From NCBI GenBank assembly GCA_900468805.1, contig UEIF01000046.1, positions 1 to 64,000 on the forward strand: a stretch of DNA of 64,000 nt. The letters are read 5' to 3'. A program made the translations under genes and the position numbers. The notes under the pieces were generated by a model that searched no databases, was not told the DNA's origin, and saw only the letters and a program-made list of their open reading frames with translations. Every line of letters starts with the position of its first letter. Position 1 is the stretch's first letter. Origin of the DNA: Hyphomicrobiales bacterium (lineage in GTDB: Bacteria; Pseudomonadota; Alphaproteobacteria; Rhizobiales; Rhizobiaceae). Shown here in pieces: positions 1 through 9,251 of the stretch.

Positions 1-827
1 AGCCTTGCCCGCGCGACGAGCGGCAGCGCGATCTGGCTGAGCGGCTTGTCGAGGGCAGGGAGCGGGATCGGCGTCGCATCTTCGACGCCCGCCATGGTCC
101 GCACCGCCTGGATGTAGCGCTGACCGCGACTGAGGTCGGTGATCCGCACAGTGCGCCGCCGCTCGGCCGCAACCCCGATAATGCCGTGCCCAGGCGGAAC
201 CTCGGCGCCGAAGCCGAACTGCTCGTAGCCGCGGCTGGCGATCGTCGTCAGCCCGCCGCGTTCGCCGTCCGGGACCAGCACCATGGAATGGCGGTAGCCG
301 AAGAGCTCGCCGAGGCCCTCAAGCGTCACGTCGAGCAGCGTTTCCGGATCGCTGCAGTCCGACATCCGCGCCGTCAGCCTCGCCACCCTGCCCATCAGGT
401 CGGGCAGCACGAGCGGCTCCGGCTCGACCAGCGGATTGGCGGCCGGCACGGCCCGACAGTCCTCCACCCGGTAGATGTCGACGGCGCGCAGCTTCATGAT
501 TCCGCTCATCCGGCTTTCCAGGATCGCCAGATGGATCGCCACCCCCTCGAAGGTCTCGCTCTCCGTCTCGGAGCGCTCGAACACCAGGTCGAGCACGTGC
601 TGCTGGCCGCTATAGCCGTCGACCACCATCACGGTCGCGAGCCCGTTGCGCGCCACGTTGGTGGCGGTCTTGGAGAAGAACTGGTTGGAGAGAGCGACAT
701 GCGTCTCGTCTACGTAATGCACATGCGAGAGATAGGAGACATTCGGCATTCCGTCCGCATCGGTGGTAGCGATGACGGAGGGAATGACGCCCTCGAAACT
801 GTCCCGCAGCCTTTCGAGCGGGATCAT
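1..827 (-). CDS. Flavin-binding (PNPOx-like) plus GAF sensor protein, 3' end outside window
   Basis: Read on the minus strand from an ATG at 827, the frame stays open to the window edge, giving about 275 residues. Residues 1-130 look like a pyridoxamine-phosphate-oxidase-type split barrel (VIATTDADGMPNVSYLSH, then a QFFSKTATN motif). Residues 155-275 look like a GAF sensor domain (LLDVTLEGLGELFGYRHS, GHGIIGVAAERR). The ATG overlaps the TGA of the upstream PNPOx-like gene (ATGA), so the two are probably translated together. A flavin or redox sensor is inferred. The missing C-terminus may carry an output domain, so the final function cannot be given. Confidence 0.7.
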   Translation of the reverse strand, partial: MIPLERLRDSFEGVIPSVIATTDADGMPNVSYLSHVHYVDETHVALSNQFFSKTATNVARNGLATVMVVDGYSGQQHVLDLVFERSETESETFEGVAIHLAILESRMSGIMKLRAVDIYRVEDCRAVPAANPLVEPEPLVLPDLMGRVARLTARMSDCSDPETLLDVTLEGLGELFGYRHSMVLVPDGERGGLTTIASRGYEQFGFGAEVPPGHGIIGVAAERRRTVRITDLSRGQRYIQAVRTMAGVEDATPIPLPALDKPLSQIALPLVARAR

Positions 828-1315
828 GCGGTGGCTTCCGGCGTCAGCCTGCGTCCGGCGCCTGGCCCCGGGGTCTGCTCGAAGATTTCCTGCGGCTCGA
901 TCGTCAGGCAGACGAGTTCCTGGTCCGACAGCGTGCTGGAGAGCTGCATCCGGGTGACCCCGAGCGCCATCATCCGCGCAAGCTGTTCTGCGACATAGGC
1001 CTCACCCCGTGCCCGGTCGGCGGCATCCGCCGGCCCTTGCTCCACGACCCGGCCCTTGATCAGGCAGGCCTTGTAGTCGGTGGCCCGGACATAGGTCGTG
1101 GCAATCGGCCGGCCGGCCAGCGCCTCGCCCACGGCTTTCGGCCACTGGCTGCGGGAGGCAAGAAAGTACAGATGCCCGCTCTGCCGGTCGACGCGCACGC
1201 CGGAGCCGCGGCCGATCATCGGCCGGCCGGCCTCGTCGCGCGTCGAAAACAGGATCATGACGGGACTTTCTATGAATTCCACGAGTTCCGGCCCCAGCAA
1301 TGCTTTTCCCCCCAA
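824..1315 (-). CDS. PNPOx-like FMN-binding split-barrel protein
   Basis: 163 residues, single domain. The N-terminal stretch FIESPVMILFSTRDEAGRP followed by GRGSGVRVDRQSGHLYFL is typical of the pyridoxamine 5'-phosphate oxidase-related fold, which binds FMN or F420 and often reduces small molecules or buffers flavin. It precedes the PNPOx-GAF gene and overlaps it by 4 nt, which indicates an operon of two flavin-fold proteins. True PNPOx activity is unlikely because the family is broad. The substrate is unknown. Confidence 0.7.
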   Translation of the reverse strand: MGGKALLGPELVEFIESPVMILFSTRDEAGRPMIGRGSGVRVDRQSGHLYFLASRSQWPKAVGEALAGRPIATTYVRATDYKACLIKGRVVEQGPADAADRARGEAYVAEQLARMMALGVTRMQLSSTLSDQELVCLTIEPQEIFEQTPGPGAGRRLTPEATA

Positions 1316-1467
1316 GTTCAGGCGATGATAGTTAGTTAGGATATTCTTAGCAATCGTTCCAATTGCTTAGGATGGTTTTAGGAAGCGCCTCGCAAGGGCC
1401 TCGGCTATCTCCCGGTCATCAGCCCGGCGCACACAAGGAGGCGCCGACCAACGAGAGGAAAACCATC

Positions 1468-2175
1468 ATGAGCCATGAATTCTCGCTTACCAGCATCCCC
1501 GATCTCAACGGCCGTTACGACATTTACGGCGCGATACACAAGGGCCTGCGCAAGGCCGGCTGCGACCTGCTCGCACGCCTCGGCACGGCCGATTTCCAGA
1601 ATGTCGACGAAACGGTCTTTTTGATCGGCGACCTGCGCCACTACCTGATGCTTGCCGCCTCCCACGTCACGCACGAGGACGACAATATCCACGTGGCGCT
1701 CGCCGAAAAGGGTGTCTCGACCGTCACGCTCGACGAGCAGCACGACGACCACCGCACCGCCTTCCGCGAGCTGGAAGAACTTGTTGTCGGCTGGGAAAAC
1801 GCCTGGCCGCTGCACAAGGCCGCCTGCGGTCGCAAACTCTATCTCGCGTTTGCCGCCTATATCGCCGACGACTTCGCGCATATGCACGAGGAGGAGGCGG
1901 TGACCGGCCCGCTCCTGTGGCGCCACCTCAACGACCAGGAAATATTCGGCATCGAGATGCGCATCATCGGCTCCCTGCCGCCGGAAAAGAGCATGGCCTT
2001 TATGCGCATCATGATCCCGGCGATCAATCCGGCGGAGCGTGCAGCACTGCTGGGCGCCATGAAGAAGGATGCGCCGCCGGAAATCTTCCAGGCCGTCATC
2101 GATTTCGCCGTCCGTCCGGGGCTTTCGGCCGGCGACTTCGCCAAGCTTGCCGACGCGCTGAAGCTGGCCGCCTGA
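1468..2175 (+). CDS. Hemerythrin-like HHE-domain protein
   Basis: 235 residues from the ATG at 1468, chosen because GAGAGGA lies 9-15 bases upstream; an in-frame start at 1363 has no such site. His and Glu residues spaced as in hemerythrin HHE domains are visible (SHVTHEDDNIH, EQHDDHRTAFRELEEL, FAHMHEEEAV), so a diiron site binding oxygen or NO is expected in the first about 150 residues. A C-terminal helical extension of about 80 residues follows (AFMRIMIPAINPAERAALL). It is divergent from the flavin-protein operon. A role in NO or oxygen response is inferred from the family only. Confidence 0.75.
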   Translation: MSHEFSLTSIPDLNGRYDIYGAIHKGLRKAGCDLLARLGTADFQNVDETVFLIGDLRHYLMLAASHVTHEDDNIHVALAEKGVSTVTLDEQHDDHRTAFRELEELVVGWENAWPLHKAACGRKLYLAFAAYIADDFAHMHEEEAVTGPLLWRHLNDQEIFGIEMRIIGSLPPEKSMAFMRIMIPAINPAERAALLGAMKKDAPPEIFQAVIDFAVRPGLSAGDFAKLADALKLAA

Positions 2176-2243
2176 GAAGATTGCTGCGGGCGGAGGATCG
2201 AGGCTCCGCCCGTGGCATCGTCGAGAATTTCCGGAGAAGAACC

Positions 2244-2450
2244 ATGTGCAAACCGAACGGCGAGGCCGACATCCCGGCCGAGTGTCCGCGCCGCGGCGAT
2301 TGTCGCGGCTGCCTTATGCTGCCTTCCGCCATGGCAGGTGAGGGGATCGCAGCACGTTTCGAGCGCCCGCCGCCCGCGCCGGTCTTCCTGGAGACGCGTC
2401 TCAGATTTGGGAATCCTATGTCGACTCCGAAAAAACAGGAACCGCTCTAG
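2244..2450 (+). CDS. Small Cys-containing hypothetical protein
   Basis: A 68-residue reading frame starting MCKPNGEADIP with GGAG eight bases before the ATG. Four cysteines lie in the first 23 residues (positions 2, 15, 20, 23), which could bind metal. It follows the hemerythrin gene by 68 bp on the same strand, so co-transcription is plausible. It has no recognised family. It overlaps the 3' end of the next gene, on the other strand, by 4 nt. It could be non-coding; support is the ribosome binding site and the Cys pattern only. Confidence 0.35.
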   Translation: MCKPNGEADIPAECPRRGDCRGCLMLPSAMAGEGIAARFERPPPAPVFLETRLRFGNPMSTPKKQEPL

Positions 2451-2596
2451 TGATGCTTGAAATACAGCACCTCGCGCTCGTGCTTCTCGGCCGCCTCGCG
2501 GGTCTTGAAGGTGCCGAGATTCTTGCGCTTGTGCGTCTTCGGATCGGGCTTGCGGGAATAGAGACGATATTCCCCTGACTTCAATTTCCGTATCAT
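2447..2596 (-). CDS. Small conserved-looking basic protein, 49 aa
   Basis: The ATG at 2596 has a perfect AGGAGGT four bases upstream, which fixes the start; an upstream in-frame start is not needed. The product is short and basic (MIRKLKSGEYRLYSRKPD, then KRKNLGTFKTREAAEKHERE). The pattern resembles small AP2/integrase-arm-like beta folds (GEYRLYSR...GTFKTREAAEKHE), which often contact nucleic acid, but no function can be assigned. It stands alone between convergent genes. Confidence 0.7.
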   Translation of the reverse strand: MIRKLKSGEYRLYSRKPDPKTHKRKNLGTFKTREAAEKHEREVLYFKHH

Positions 2597-2672
2597 GTGA
2601 ACCTCCTGTGCTGAGGGGTAAATTCCCCTCAGGCTCGTCGGGTTCCCGCTGATTGCGAAGATCGCCTTTCGG

Positions 2673-3551
2673 TCACTGTCCAGTGACAAACGGCCGAAGC
2701 GCGTCGATCAGTTCGGTGGAGCCCTTGCGGACATCGCGCGCATTCGGCTCGACGTCGATGAGGCCACCCCTGCTATGCACGTCGTAGAGCTCGGTCAAAA
2801 GGTCCGCAGCGCTGGCGCTCATCACTCGGCCCAGGCTTTCCCGCCATTGCGAGCGGGGCAGGGCTTCAGCAATGATCGCGCGCCCCAGCAACTGGCTCAG
2901 CGCGGAGGTCACGTCGCTTGCGCTATAGCGGCGCGGGCCTTCTGCGTGAACAATCTGTTCGCGCGTTTCGATGTCGGGCCGAAGCAGGAGATCTGCGGCA
3001 ATCCGGCCGACATCCTGCGCCGACACGTTGGGGATCTGCTTTTCGACCGGGTCATGAAAGCTCGGCAGAATGCCAGTTGCGATCGCTGCCGGCGCGACGC
3101 GAGCCCAGCCTTCCATATGCTCCGCCGACCGCAGGAATATCCGGCGCATATCCAGTTGGCGAAGGCGCTGTTCGAAGATGTAGAACATGCTCGGCATGGC
3201 GAAGCCTTCGCCGAGATGGGCGCCGTAGTCGGAAATGGCAAGCACGAGGGCCGGCCGCGCTTCTTCCAATGCCTCGGCAATGCTCTCGATCGAGCGGCGC
3301 ATATCGCCTTTCATGTCTTCGGCTCGCGGGTCGGCCGGCAGAATGACCTGAACGCTGTCCGCATCTGATATCGCTCCGGCAAGCGCCTTGGCGTCCTGCA
3401 GATCGGCAAAAGCGACATCGCAGCCGATGGCGGTCAGGCGATCAGCCTTTGCCGGATCGCGCAGGATAGCGCGCACGGGCACACCTGCCTCGCGCAGCGC
3501 CTTGGCGGTCGAATAGCCGATCTTTCCGGCGGCTCCGAGGATTGCAATCAT
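2673..3551 (-). CDS. NmrA-like NAD(P)-binding reductase/regulator
   Basis: 292 residues starting MIAILGAAGKIGYST. The ATG at 3551 has AAGGAGA six bases upstream; an in-frame ATG nine codons earlier overlaps that site and is less likely. GAAGKIG at residues 5-11 is the Rossmann dinucleotide motif, and DLQDAKALAGAISDADSV fits the atypical SDR/NmrA pattern of sensing or using NAD(P). There is no Tyr-x-x-x-Lys pair as in classical SDRs. It lies 62 bp downstream of an AraC regulator on the same strand, which probably controls it. Its substrate is unknown. Confidence 0.75.
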   Translation of the reverse strand: MIAILGAAGKIGYSTAKALREAGVPVRAILRDPAKADRLTAIGCDVAFADLQDAKALAGAISDADSVQVILPADPRAEDMKGDMRRSIESIAEALEEARPALVLAISDYGAHLGEGFAMPSMFYIFEQRLRQLDMRRIFLRSAEHMEGWARVAPAAIATGILPSFHDPVEKQIPNVSAQDVGRIAADLLLRPDIETREQIVHAEGPRRYSASDVTSALSQLLGRAIIAEALPRSQWRESLGRVMSASAADLLTELYDVHSRGGLIDVEPNARDVRKGSTELIDALRPFVTGQ

Positions 3552-3613
3552 CTGTTTCTCCTTGCTGATGATGCGCAAGGACTAGAGGGGCGCGCCAGAG
3601 GCGTCGCACATAT

Positions 3614-4510
3614 TCAGGCCGGTCTTTGCAATTTCGGGCGGAATTCGCCGACTTCGCGCAGGATCTCGCCGGGTGTCTGGCCGGTGAGCCGGCGCATGGT
3701 GGTTGCCATATGGCTCTGATGGGCAAAGCCCGCGGCAAGCGCAATCTCGCTTGCGGCCATATCCGTCGTCGTCATCAGGGCGCGGGCATATTCGACGCGG
3801 CGGCGGATGACATATTGGTGCACGGAAACGCCGGTGCTGTTGCGAAACAGGCTCTTCAACCGTGTGACACTGACACCAGCAACGACCGCAAGGTCTGCCA
3901 GATGCAGCTTCCGGTCCAGATGGGTCTCGATGAATTCCGTCAGCATCCGCAATTGCCGGGCCGAGAGTTTCGGTTCGCGGTTGATCTCGGGCCGAGGCGC
4001 GCCGTCGCTCGCCGTTTCGATCAGCCGGATGGCGAGCGCGTTGGCGAGAAGATCGATATAAAGCGGATCGGAGGGCGTATCGGCTTCCAGATCCGCCTTG
4101 ATCGCCCGGCAGATCGCCTCGATGCCGGTGTCACGCAGCTGAAATCGCGGCTGCAGCTCGATCTTGCCGGCATCCCGGCCGAGATCTTCCGCGACCTGTT
4201 CCAGCCGCGAGGGATCGAGACTTACGCGCAGGATCCGGCAATCGGCATCATCCTCCCAGGACCCATCGAGACCGGCCGGGATAACGTCGATATCGCCGGG
4301 CTTTTGCACGCGGATCATCCGGCGGCCATCGCAACGGCAATCGGCGTTCACAGGCGGGCCAAAGTGGATGCCCAGACGATGCATGTCACCGCCCGGTGCG
4401 CGAGAGAGGCCGCGGGGAATATGCAGGAATTCGGCGGCGAGCCCACTCCACGCCCGTCCGGCGCTGGTCAACAGGATCTGCGGTGACGTCTGCAGGGATG
4501 GAGCTATCAT
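3614..4510 (-). CDS. AraC-family transcriptional regulator
   Basis: 298 residues. The last about 100 residues carry two helix-turn-helix motifs of the AraC/XylS type (LHLADLAVVAGVSVTRLKSL and ASEIALAAGFAHQSHMATTM, ending TGQTPGEILRE). The N-terminal 170 residues form a cupin-like sensing region with no clear ligand signature. It sits immediately upstream of, and co-directional with, the NmrA-like gene, which is the likely target. This arrangement is common for AraC-controlled detoxification genes. Confidence 0.85.
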   Translation of the reverse strand: MIAPSLQTSPQILLTSAGRAWSGLAAEFLHIPRGLSRAPGGDMHRLGIHFGPPVNADCRCDGRRMIRVQKPGDIDVIPAGLDGSWEDDADCRILRVSLDPSRLEQVAEDLGRDAGKIELQPRFQLRDTGIEAICRAIKADLEADTPSDPLYIDLLANALAIRLIETASDGAPRPEINREPKLSARQLRMLTEFIETHLDRKLHLADLAVVAGVSVTRLKSLFRNSTGVSVHQYVIRRRVEYARALMTTTDMAASEIALAAGFAHQSHMATTMRRLTGQTPGEILREVGEFRPKLQRPA

Positions 4511-4600
4511 GATATGTCTTTGCTTTAACTTGGGCTCTTAGCTTGGGGCCGGGATGCTACGTCTCAACCGCCGGCTTGCCAACCGGGTTTACCGTCGCAA

Positions 4601-6154
4601 TCAGATGATCGCTTCGATGAGGAATGGACCGCGGCGCCTGAGCGCGCTTTCGAAAAGATCGGCGAATTGCTCGCAGCTATGTGCGCCCGCGGCATCGACG
4701 CCCATGCCCTTGGCGACCGAAACCCAATCCCAGGCCGGGTGATCGAGGTCCATCATCCGCCTTGCATTCTCGCCGATGCCGTTGACGCCGACATTGCGCA
4801 TTTCGGCATGCAGCACGGCATAGGCGCGGTTGGCGAAGATGATCGTCACCACGTCGAGGTTTTCGCGGGCCTGCGTCCACAGGCCCTGCACCGTGTACAT
4901 GCCGCTGCCATCCGCCTGCAGATTGATGACCTTGCGATCCGGGCAGGCGATCGCAGCACCCGTCGCAAGCGGGATGCCGCAGCCGATCGAGCCGCCCGTG
5001 TTCATCAGGTAATCGTGCGGCGCAGCCGCGGCCGTGAGCTCGAAGAAACGGCGGGCCGAAGTGATAGCCTCCTCGCAGACGATGGCATTATCAGGCAGCC
5101 TTTCCGCCACCATCACGGCGACTGCATCTTCGGTCAGATGTCCGAACGGGACGATATAATCGGAATCGGTGATTGTCCGCCGCTGTGGTTGCGATGGTTT
5201 GACGCCGAGTTCGTCCCGCAGCGCCTCCAGCGCGCCTTTCAAATCCTCTCCATGTTTCGCCAATGTGAGGACCTTGCAGCCGTTGCGCACCAATCGTCCC
5301 GGCTTGCCCGGATAGGCAAAGAAGGCGACGGGTTCGGGAGCGCCGACGAGCACCAGAACATCGATATCGGCAAGCAGTTGCAGGGCGTCGTCGATCGGGT
5401 AGGGGATGCGGGTCGGGGTGACACGGCCGCCGCCGCGCTCCATCCTGGCCAACAGCACTTCACTGAAGAGACGTACATCCTTGGCCGCGGCAATCGCGCC
5501 TGATATCTCCAGACAGTCGGCGCGGGCAGCCGCCCCGCTGACGAGAATAGCGGCCTCGCCCGGCGTGTTACGAATGGCGTTGGCAACCTCGCGCACGGTA
5601 TCCATATTGACGGCTAATGGCGCTGGAGGAGACACCTTAAGCGGTTGCGCGGAGGCGACTTCGCCCCAGGCGGCATCTGCCGGCAGGATGAGCGTTGCCA
5701 CACCCGGAGGTGACAATGAGGCACGGAAGGCAGCCTCCGTCGCGTCTGCCACATCCTCGGGACTGCTGATGCGACGAACCCAGTTGGACATCGGCGCAGC
5801 AAGGCTTTCGATATCCGATGTCAGCGGCGCATCGAGGGCAAGATGATAGGAGGCGTGGTCGCCGACGATGTTGATGACGGGAACTCTTGCCCGGCGGGCA
5901 TTGTGGAGATTGGCAAGGCCGTTCGCCAGCCCCGGTCCGGTGTGCAGCAAGGTCGCCGCCGGCCGGTCGGTCATGCGCGCATAGCCGTCCGCCGCTCCGG
6001 TGACGACGCCCTCGGAGAGACCGAGAATGCAGCGCATGTCGGACTTGCGGTCGAGTGCCGCCACGAAATGCATTTCCGACGTGCCGGGATTGGCAAAGCA
6101 CACCCTGACATCGTTTGCCAGCAGCGTGTCACACAGGCTGTCTGCACCATTCAT
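4601..6154 (-). CDS. Thiamine-diphosphate-dependent enzyme, acetolactate synthase/benzoylformate decarboxylase-like
   Basis: 517 residues from the ATG at 6154, preceded by GGGAGGAAA. The frame is open for 432 more codons upstream, but that part is antisense to the hydrolase gene and is excluded. Residue E48 (LGLSEG) is the expected TPP-activating glutamate. QADGSGMYT with a later ANRAY is the GDG-N Mg/TPP-binding motif. LLHTGPGLANGLANLHNA is typical of the PYR domain. Members labelled acetolactate synthase large subunit or IlvX are often not involved in branched-chain synthesis; a 2-oxo acid decarboxylase role is equally possible. It is divergent from the alpha/beta hydrolase, perhaps in one catabolic route. 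Confidence 0.8.
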   Translation of the reverse strand: MNGADSLCDTLLANDVRVCFANPGTSEMHFVAALDRKSDMRCILGLSEGVVTGAADGYARMTDRPAATLLHTGPGLANGLANLHNARRARVPVINIVGDHASYHLALDAPLTSDIESLAAPMSNWVRRISSPEDVADATEAAFRASLSPPGVATLILPADAAWGEVASAQPLKVSPPAPLAVNMDTVREVANAIRNTPGEAAILVSGAAARADCLEISGAIAAAKDVRLFSEVLLARMERGGGRVTPTRIPYPIDDALQLLADIDVLVLVGAPEPVAFFAYPGKPGRLVRNGCKVLTLAKHGEDLKGALEALRDELGVKPSQPQRRTITDSDYIVPFGHLTEDAVAVMVAERLPDNAIVCEEAITSARRFFELTAAAAPHDYLMNTGGSIGCGIPLATGAAIACPDRKVINLQADGSGMYTVQGLWTQARENLDVVTIIFANRAYAVLHAEMRNVGVNGIGENARRMMDLDHPAWDWVSVAKGMGVDAAGAHSCEQFADLFESALRRRGPFLIEAII

Positions 6155-6307
6155 GGCCGTTTCCTCCCGTATCATAGCCTCGCACGGGAAGAATATAGGC
6201 ACAACCTTGAATAATGCATCCGGCCGCCGCGAGCTTTCGTGACAGTGCCGCAAGCCGCATCTATAATCATTGCGGTCGCAGCCTCGGCAGCCATTGGGGA
6301 GTTGGCG

Positions 6308-7531
6308 ATGAGCATGCTGTTCAGGAACGAGTTGCATGAGGATTTCGGCAGCTGGCCGATCGCCTATATTCCCTATGGCGGGGCGGATTTCGGTGAGATC
6401 CGGGCCGTGGCGGAAGCCATCGGCGATGGCGATCATGCCGCCTTTTACGAGGCGTGGGTTTCGGCCGGCGACCGTCTGAAAGGCGAAGCGGAGGCAGCGC
6501 TCTCCGGGGGCCATAAGGTCAGCGCGCGCGAGCTTTATCTGCGGGCAAGCGTCTTCTACGCGGCCTCCTATCATCCGCTCTACGGAGCGCCTGTCGACCC
6601 GCGTCTGCTTTTCGCCTTCCGCAAGCAGACGGATGCGCTGGAGACGGGGCTTGCGCTCTCGGCGCCGACGATCGAGTCGCTTGCCATTCCGCTCGGCGAA
6701 ACGCCGATGCCTGGATATTTCATTCCGGCGCATGGTCTCGAGCATGAGGTGCGGCCGCTCGTCATCTTCAACAACGGCTATGACTGCACCATCACCGACA
6801 CCTATTTCGCCTGCGCCGTCGCAGCCTCGCGGCGCGGCTATCACAGCCTGCTCTTCGACGGCCCCGGCCAGGGCGCCATGCTCTACGAGCACGGCATCCC
6901 GCTGCGGCCGGACTGGGATGTGGTCATCCGTGCGGTGGTGGATTTTGCGGTGAACTATCCGCTCGTCGATCCTGATCGTATCGCCCTCAGCGGCTGGAGC
7001 CTCGGCGGGTTTCTGGCTCCGCGCGGGGCGGCGGGCGAGCCGCGCATTGCGGCGCTGATCGCCGATCCCGGCACCTGGAGCATTGCCGACGGTTTTCGCA
7101 AGATCATCGTCCAAAAGTTCGGCGTGCCTGCGGAAGCGGCGGCCGATCTCGGCGCTCTCGACCAGACGCTGCTCGATACGATGGATGCCTTCATCCGCAA
7201 CAATCCGGTGCTGAGCTGGAAGGTGGTGCAACGAGGATTCTGGGTGCATGGGGTGGATAACCTCAGGGCCTATCTCGCCTCGGCCGAGCTTTTCACCATG
7301 CGGGGACATGCGGAGCGCATCCAGTGCCCGACTTTGATCACCCAGGCGGAGAATGACGGGCTTGCCGCCGATGCCGGCTTTTTCTTCGATACGCTGCGCT
7401 GCTCCAAGACCTTGCTGCGGTTCACCGCCGAAGAAGGCGCGGATGGCCATTGCGAGATGAAGAACCGGTCACTGCTCAACAGACGGGTTCTGGACTGGCT
7501 CGACGAGCAATTCGGGCCGGGCACCAGCTAG
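6308..7531 (+). CDS. Alpha/beta hydrolase (FrsA/DUF1100-like, dipeptidyl-peptidase fold)
   Basis: 407 residues from the ATG at 6308, with GGGGAG six bases upstream. ALSGWSLGGFLAP holds the nucleophile elbow G-W-S-L-G; a late Asp (AENDGLAAD) and the His in DGHCEMKNR complete a plausible triad. The long N-terminal helical region before the catalytic domain matches the group that includes 2,6-dihydroxypseudo-oxynicotine hydrolase and FrsA-like esterases, which cleave C-C or ester bonds. It is divergent from the TPP enzyme (153 bp between starts) and overlaps the 3' end of a LysR gene by 63 bp tail to tail. Confidence 0.75.
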   Translation: MSMLFRNELHEDFGSWPIAYIPYGGADFGEIRAVAEAIGDGDHAAFYEAWVSAGDRLKGEAEAALSGGHKVSARELYLRASVFYAASYHPLYGAPVDPRLLFAFRKQTDALETGLALSAPTIESLAIPLGETPMPGYFIPAHGLEHEVRPLVIFNNGYDCTITDTYFACAVAASRRGYHSLLFDGPGQGAMLYEHGIPLRPDWDVVIRAVVDFAVNYPLVDPDRIALSGWSLGGFLAPRGAAGEPRIAALIADPGTWSIADGFRKIIVQKFGVPAEAAADLGALDQTLLDTMDAFIRNNPVLSWKVVQRGFWVHGVDNLRAYLASAELFTMRGHAERIQCPTLITQAENDGLAADAGFFFDTLRCSKTLLRFTAEEGADGHCEMKNRSLLNRRVLDWLDEQFGPGTS

Positions 7532-8398
7532 ATGGTCCAGAAGGCTGCGGGCATGGACGGGCAATTCCGCCCCTTGCGCCGTGCAGACTACCAGCTGCCG
7601 TGTCGCCCAATCATCCGACAGGCCGAGAATGGCAATCCCGGATGATTTTTTCTGGCGGCGGCCCGCCGTCTCCGGGACGATCCCGATCCCGGCGCCTGCA
7701 CCAGCCAGCCGGCAAATGGCCTCGAAATCACGCAGCCGCACCCGGGTCTTTAGCCTGATGCCGATGCGGCCTGCCTGCGCATCGATATGGTCCTGCAGGG
7801 CACCGGCGGCGAGGCCGATGAAATGTTCATCGACGAGATCGGCGAAGCGGATACTGCTCTCCAGGGCAAGAGGATGGCTGTTGCTGACCACGACGACGAG
7901 GCGATCGATCGCGAAAGGTCGCGTCGTCAGGCCGGCCATGTCAGTCGCGGCAGAGAGGATGCCGATCTCGGCATGGCCAGCCGCGATGCTTCTGGCAATC
8001 TCGACGCTCTGTCGCTCCTTCAGTTGCAGATCCACCTGCGGGTTGGCGGCCATCCAGGGTGCGAGCCGTTCAGGCAGATGTTCCGATATGGCTGCCGTGT
8101 TGGCGAGAATGCTGATCGTCGAGCGCAACCCGCGTGCATATTCGCCGAGTTCACCACGCATCTGCCTGATCTGTCCGAGGATCACGCGGGCATGGTGGGC
8201 CAGCGCTTCGCCGGCCTCCGTCGGGGAGACGCCACGCCGGCCGCGCTCCAGCAGGGTGACTTCGCCAAGCGCCTCCATATCGCGCAGGCGCTCGCTCGCA
8301 GCCGCCAGCGACAGCCCCACCTCCGCCGCCCCATGGGTGATACTGCCGGCATCGACGACGGCCAGAAACAGGCGAAGGTCGGTAAGATCGAAACGCAT
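7469..8398 (-). CDS. LysR-family transcriptional regulator
   Basis: 309 residues beginning MRFDLTDLRLFLAVVDAGS, the standard LysR winged HTH start (a start six codons earlier is also open). The effector-binding domain follows, with IGILSAATDMAGLTTRP and a C-terminal IGIVPETAGRR. It is divergent from a TauE/SafE permease gene (98 bp apart), which is the likely target. Its last 21 codons overlap the opposite-strand hydrolase gene. Confidence 0.9.
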   Translation of the reverse strand: MRFDLTDLRLFLAVVDAGSITHGAAEVGLSLAAASERLRDMEALGEVTLLERGRRGVSPTEAGEALAHHARVILGQIRQMRGELGEYARGLRSTISILANTAAISEHLPERLAPWMAANPQVDLQLKERQSVEIARSIAAGHAEIGILSAATDMAGLTTRPFAIDRLVVVVSNSHPLALESSIRFADLVDEHFIGLAAGALQDHIDAQAGRIGIRLKTRVRLRDFEAICRLAGAGAGIGIVPETAGRRQKKSSGIAILGLSDDWATRQLVVCTAQGAELPVHARSLLDHLAGARPELLVEPVQNPSVEQ

Positions 8399-8495
8399 CT
8401 TGCAAGGATAGGCCAATTTCAGCCTTCGGACCAGCCGAAGGCTGGCCGAGGGACTTCCGCATTGTGCCGGTATCGGAAGCTGCTAGCGATGCGGC

Positions 8496-9242
8496 ATGTC
8501 CGATCTTTCCATCAGCTTCATCCTCGCCGTCACGGCCACCTTCTTCATCGCCGGCATCGTCAAGGGTGTCACCGGCATGGGACTTCCAACGGTCGCCATG
8601 GGGGTGTTGGGTGTTTTGACCTCGCCGCTGACGGCCGCGAGCCTGCTCATCGCGCCGTCAACAGTTACCAATATCTGGCAGCTTTTCGCAGGGCCGGCCT
8701 TCCTTCCGCTCCTGCGCCGGTTCTGGCTCATGATGGCGGCCATCTTTTTGGGAACGATGCTCGGTTCGGCCTGGCTGACAAGCGGCGATACCAGCCTCAC
8801 GACCAGAGGACTTGGCGTGGTATTGGTGCTCTATGTGACCTATGCGCTGTTTGCCTGTGAGCTCCGCGTGCCCAAGGCAATGGAGCCATGGCTTTCGCCC
8901 CTCATCGGTGCGGTGACTGGACTGGTGACGGGCAGCACAGGCGTCTTCGTCATTCCGGCCGTGCCCTATCTGCAGGCGCTGGGGCTTGCGAAGGACGATC
9001 TGGTGCAGGCGCTGGGCCTTTCCTTCACCGTTTCCACGATCGGGCTTGCAGCCTCCCTCGGGCTGCGTGGCGCCTTCAACACGGGTAATCTGGCGCTCTC
9101 CTGTCTCGCCATCCTTCCGGCGCTTGCGGGCATGGGGGTGGGGCAGATGCTGCGCCGGCGGATTGCGCCTGAAACTTTCCGCCGCTGGTTTCTCATCTGC
9201 CTTCTGCTGCTCGGCGCGGGGATGTGTCTGGGGCCACATTGA
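8496..9242 (+). CDS. TauE/SafE-family membrane permease (sulfite/organoanion exporter)
   Basis: 248 residues with seven to eight hydrophobic segments. GIVKGVTGMGLPTVAMG near the N-terminus and the repeat-like AVTGLVTGSTGVFVIPAVPY at about residue 140 are the paired TauE motifs. The family moves sulfite, sulfoacetate or other small anions across the inner membrane. It is divergent from the LysR regulator at 7469-8398 and convergent with the Rid-family gene. The substrate cannot be deduced. Confidence 0.85.
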   Translation: MSDLSISFILAVTATFFIAGIVKGVTGMGLPTVAMGVLGVLTSPLTAASLLIAPSTVTNIWQLFAGPAFLPLLRRFWLMMAAIFLGTMLGSAWLTSGDTSLTTRGLGVVLVLYVTYALFACELRVPKAMEPWLSPLIGAVTGLVTGSTGVFVIPAVPYLQALGLAKDDLVQALGLSFTVSTIGLAASLGLRGAFNTGNLALSCLAILPALAGMGVGQMLRRRIAPETFRRWFLICLLLLGAGMCLGPH

Positions 9243-9251
9243 AACCGCCCA

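Noticed and set aside
1331..1373. TTAGGAT direct repeats and an AGCAAT/ATTGCT inverted repeat before the hemerythrin gene
   Set aside because: Short and AT-rich; could be chance, and no known NO- or redox-regulator box (TTGAT-N4-ATCAA) matches.
6155..7450. A 949-codon open frame that would fuse the TPP enzyme to a long N-terminal part
   Set aside because: The extra part is antisense to the alpha/beta hydrolase, has low-complexity Arg/Ala-rich composition, and a strong ribosome binding site lies at the internal ATG 6154.
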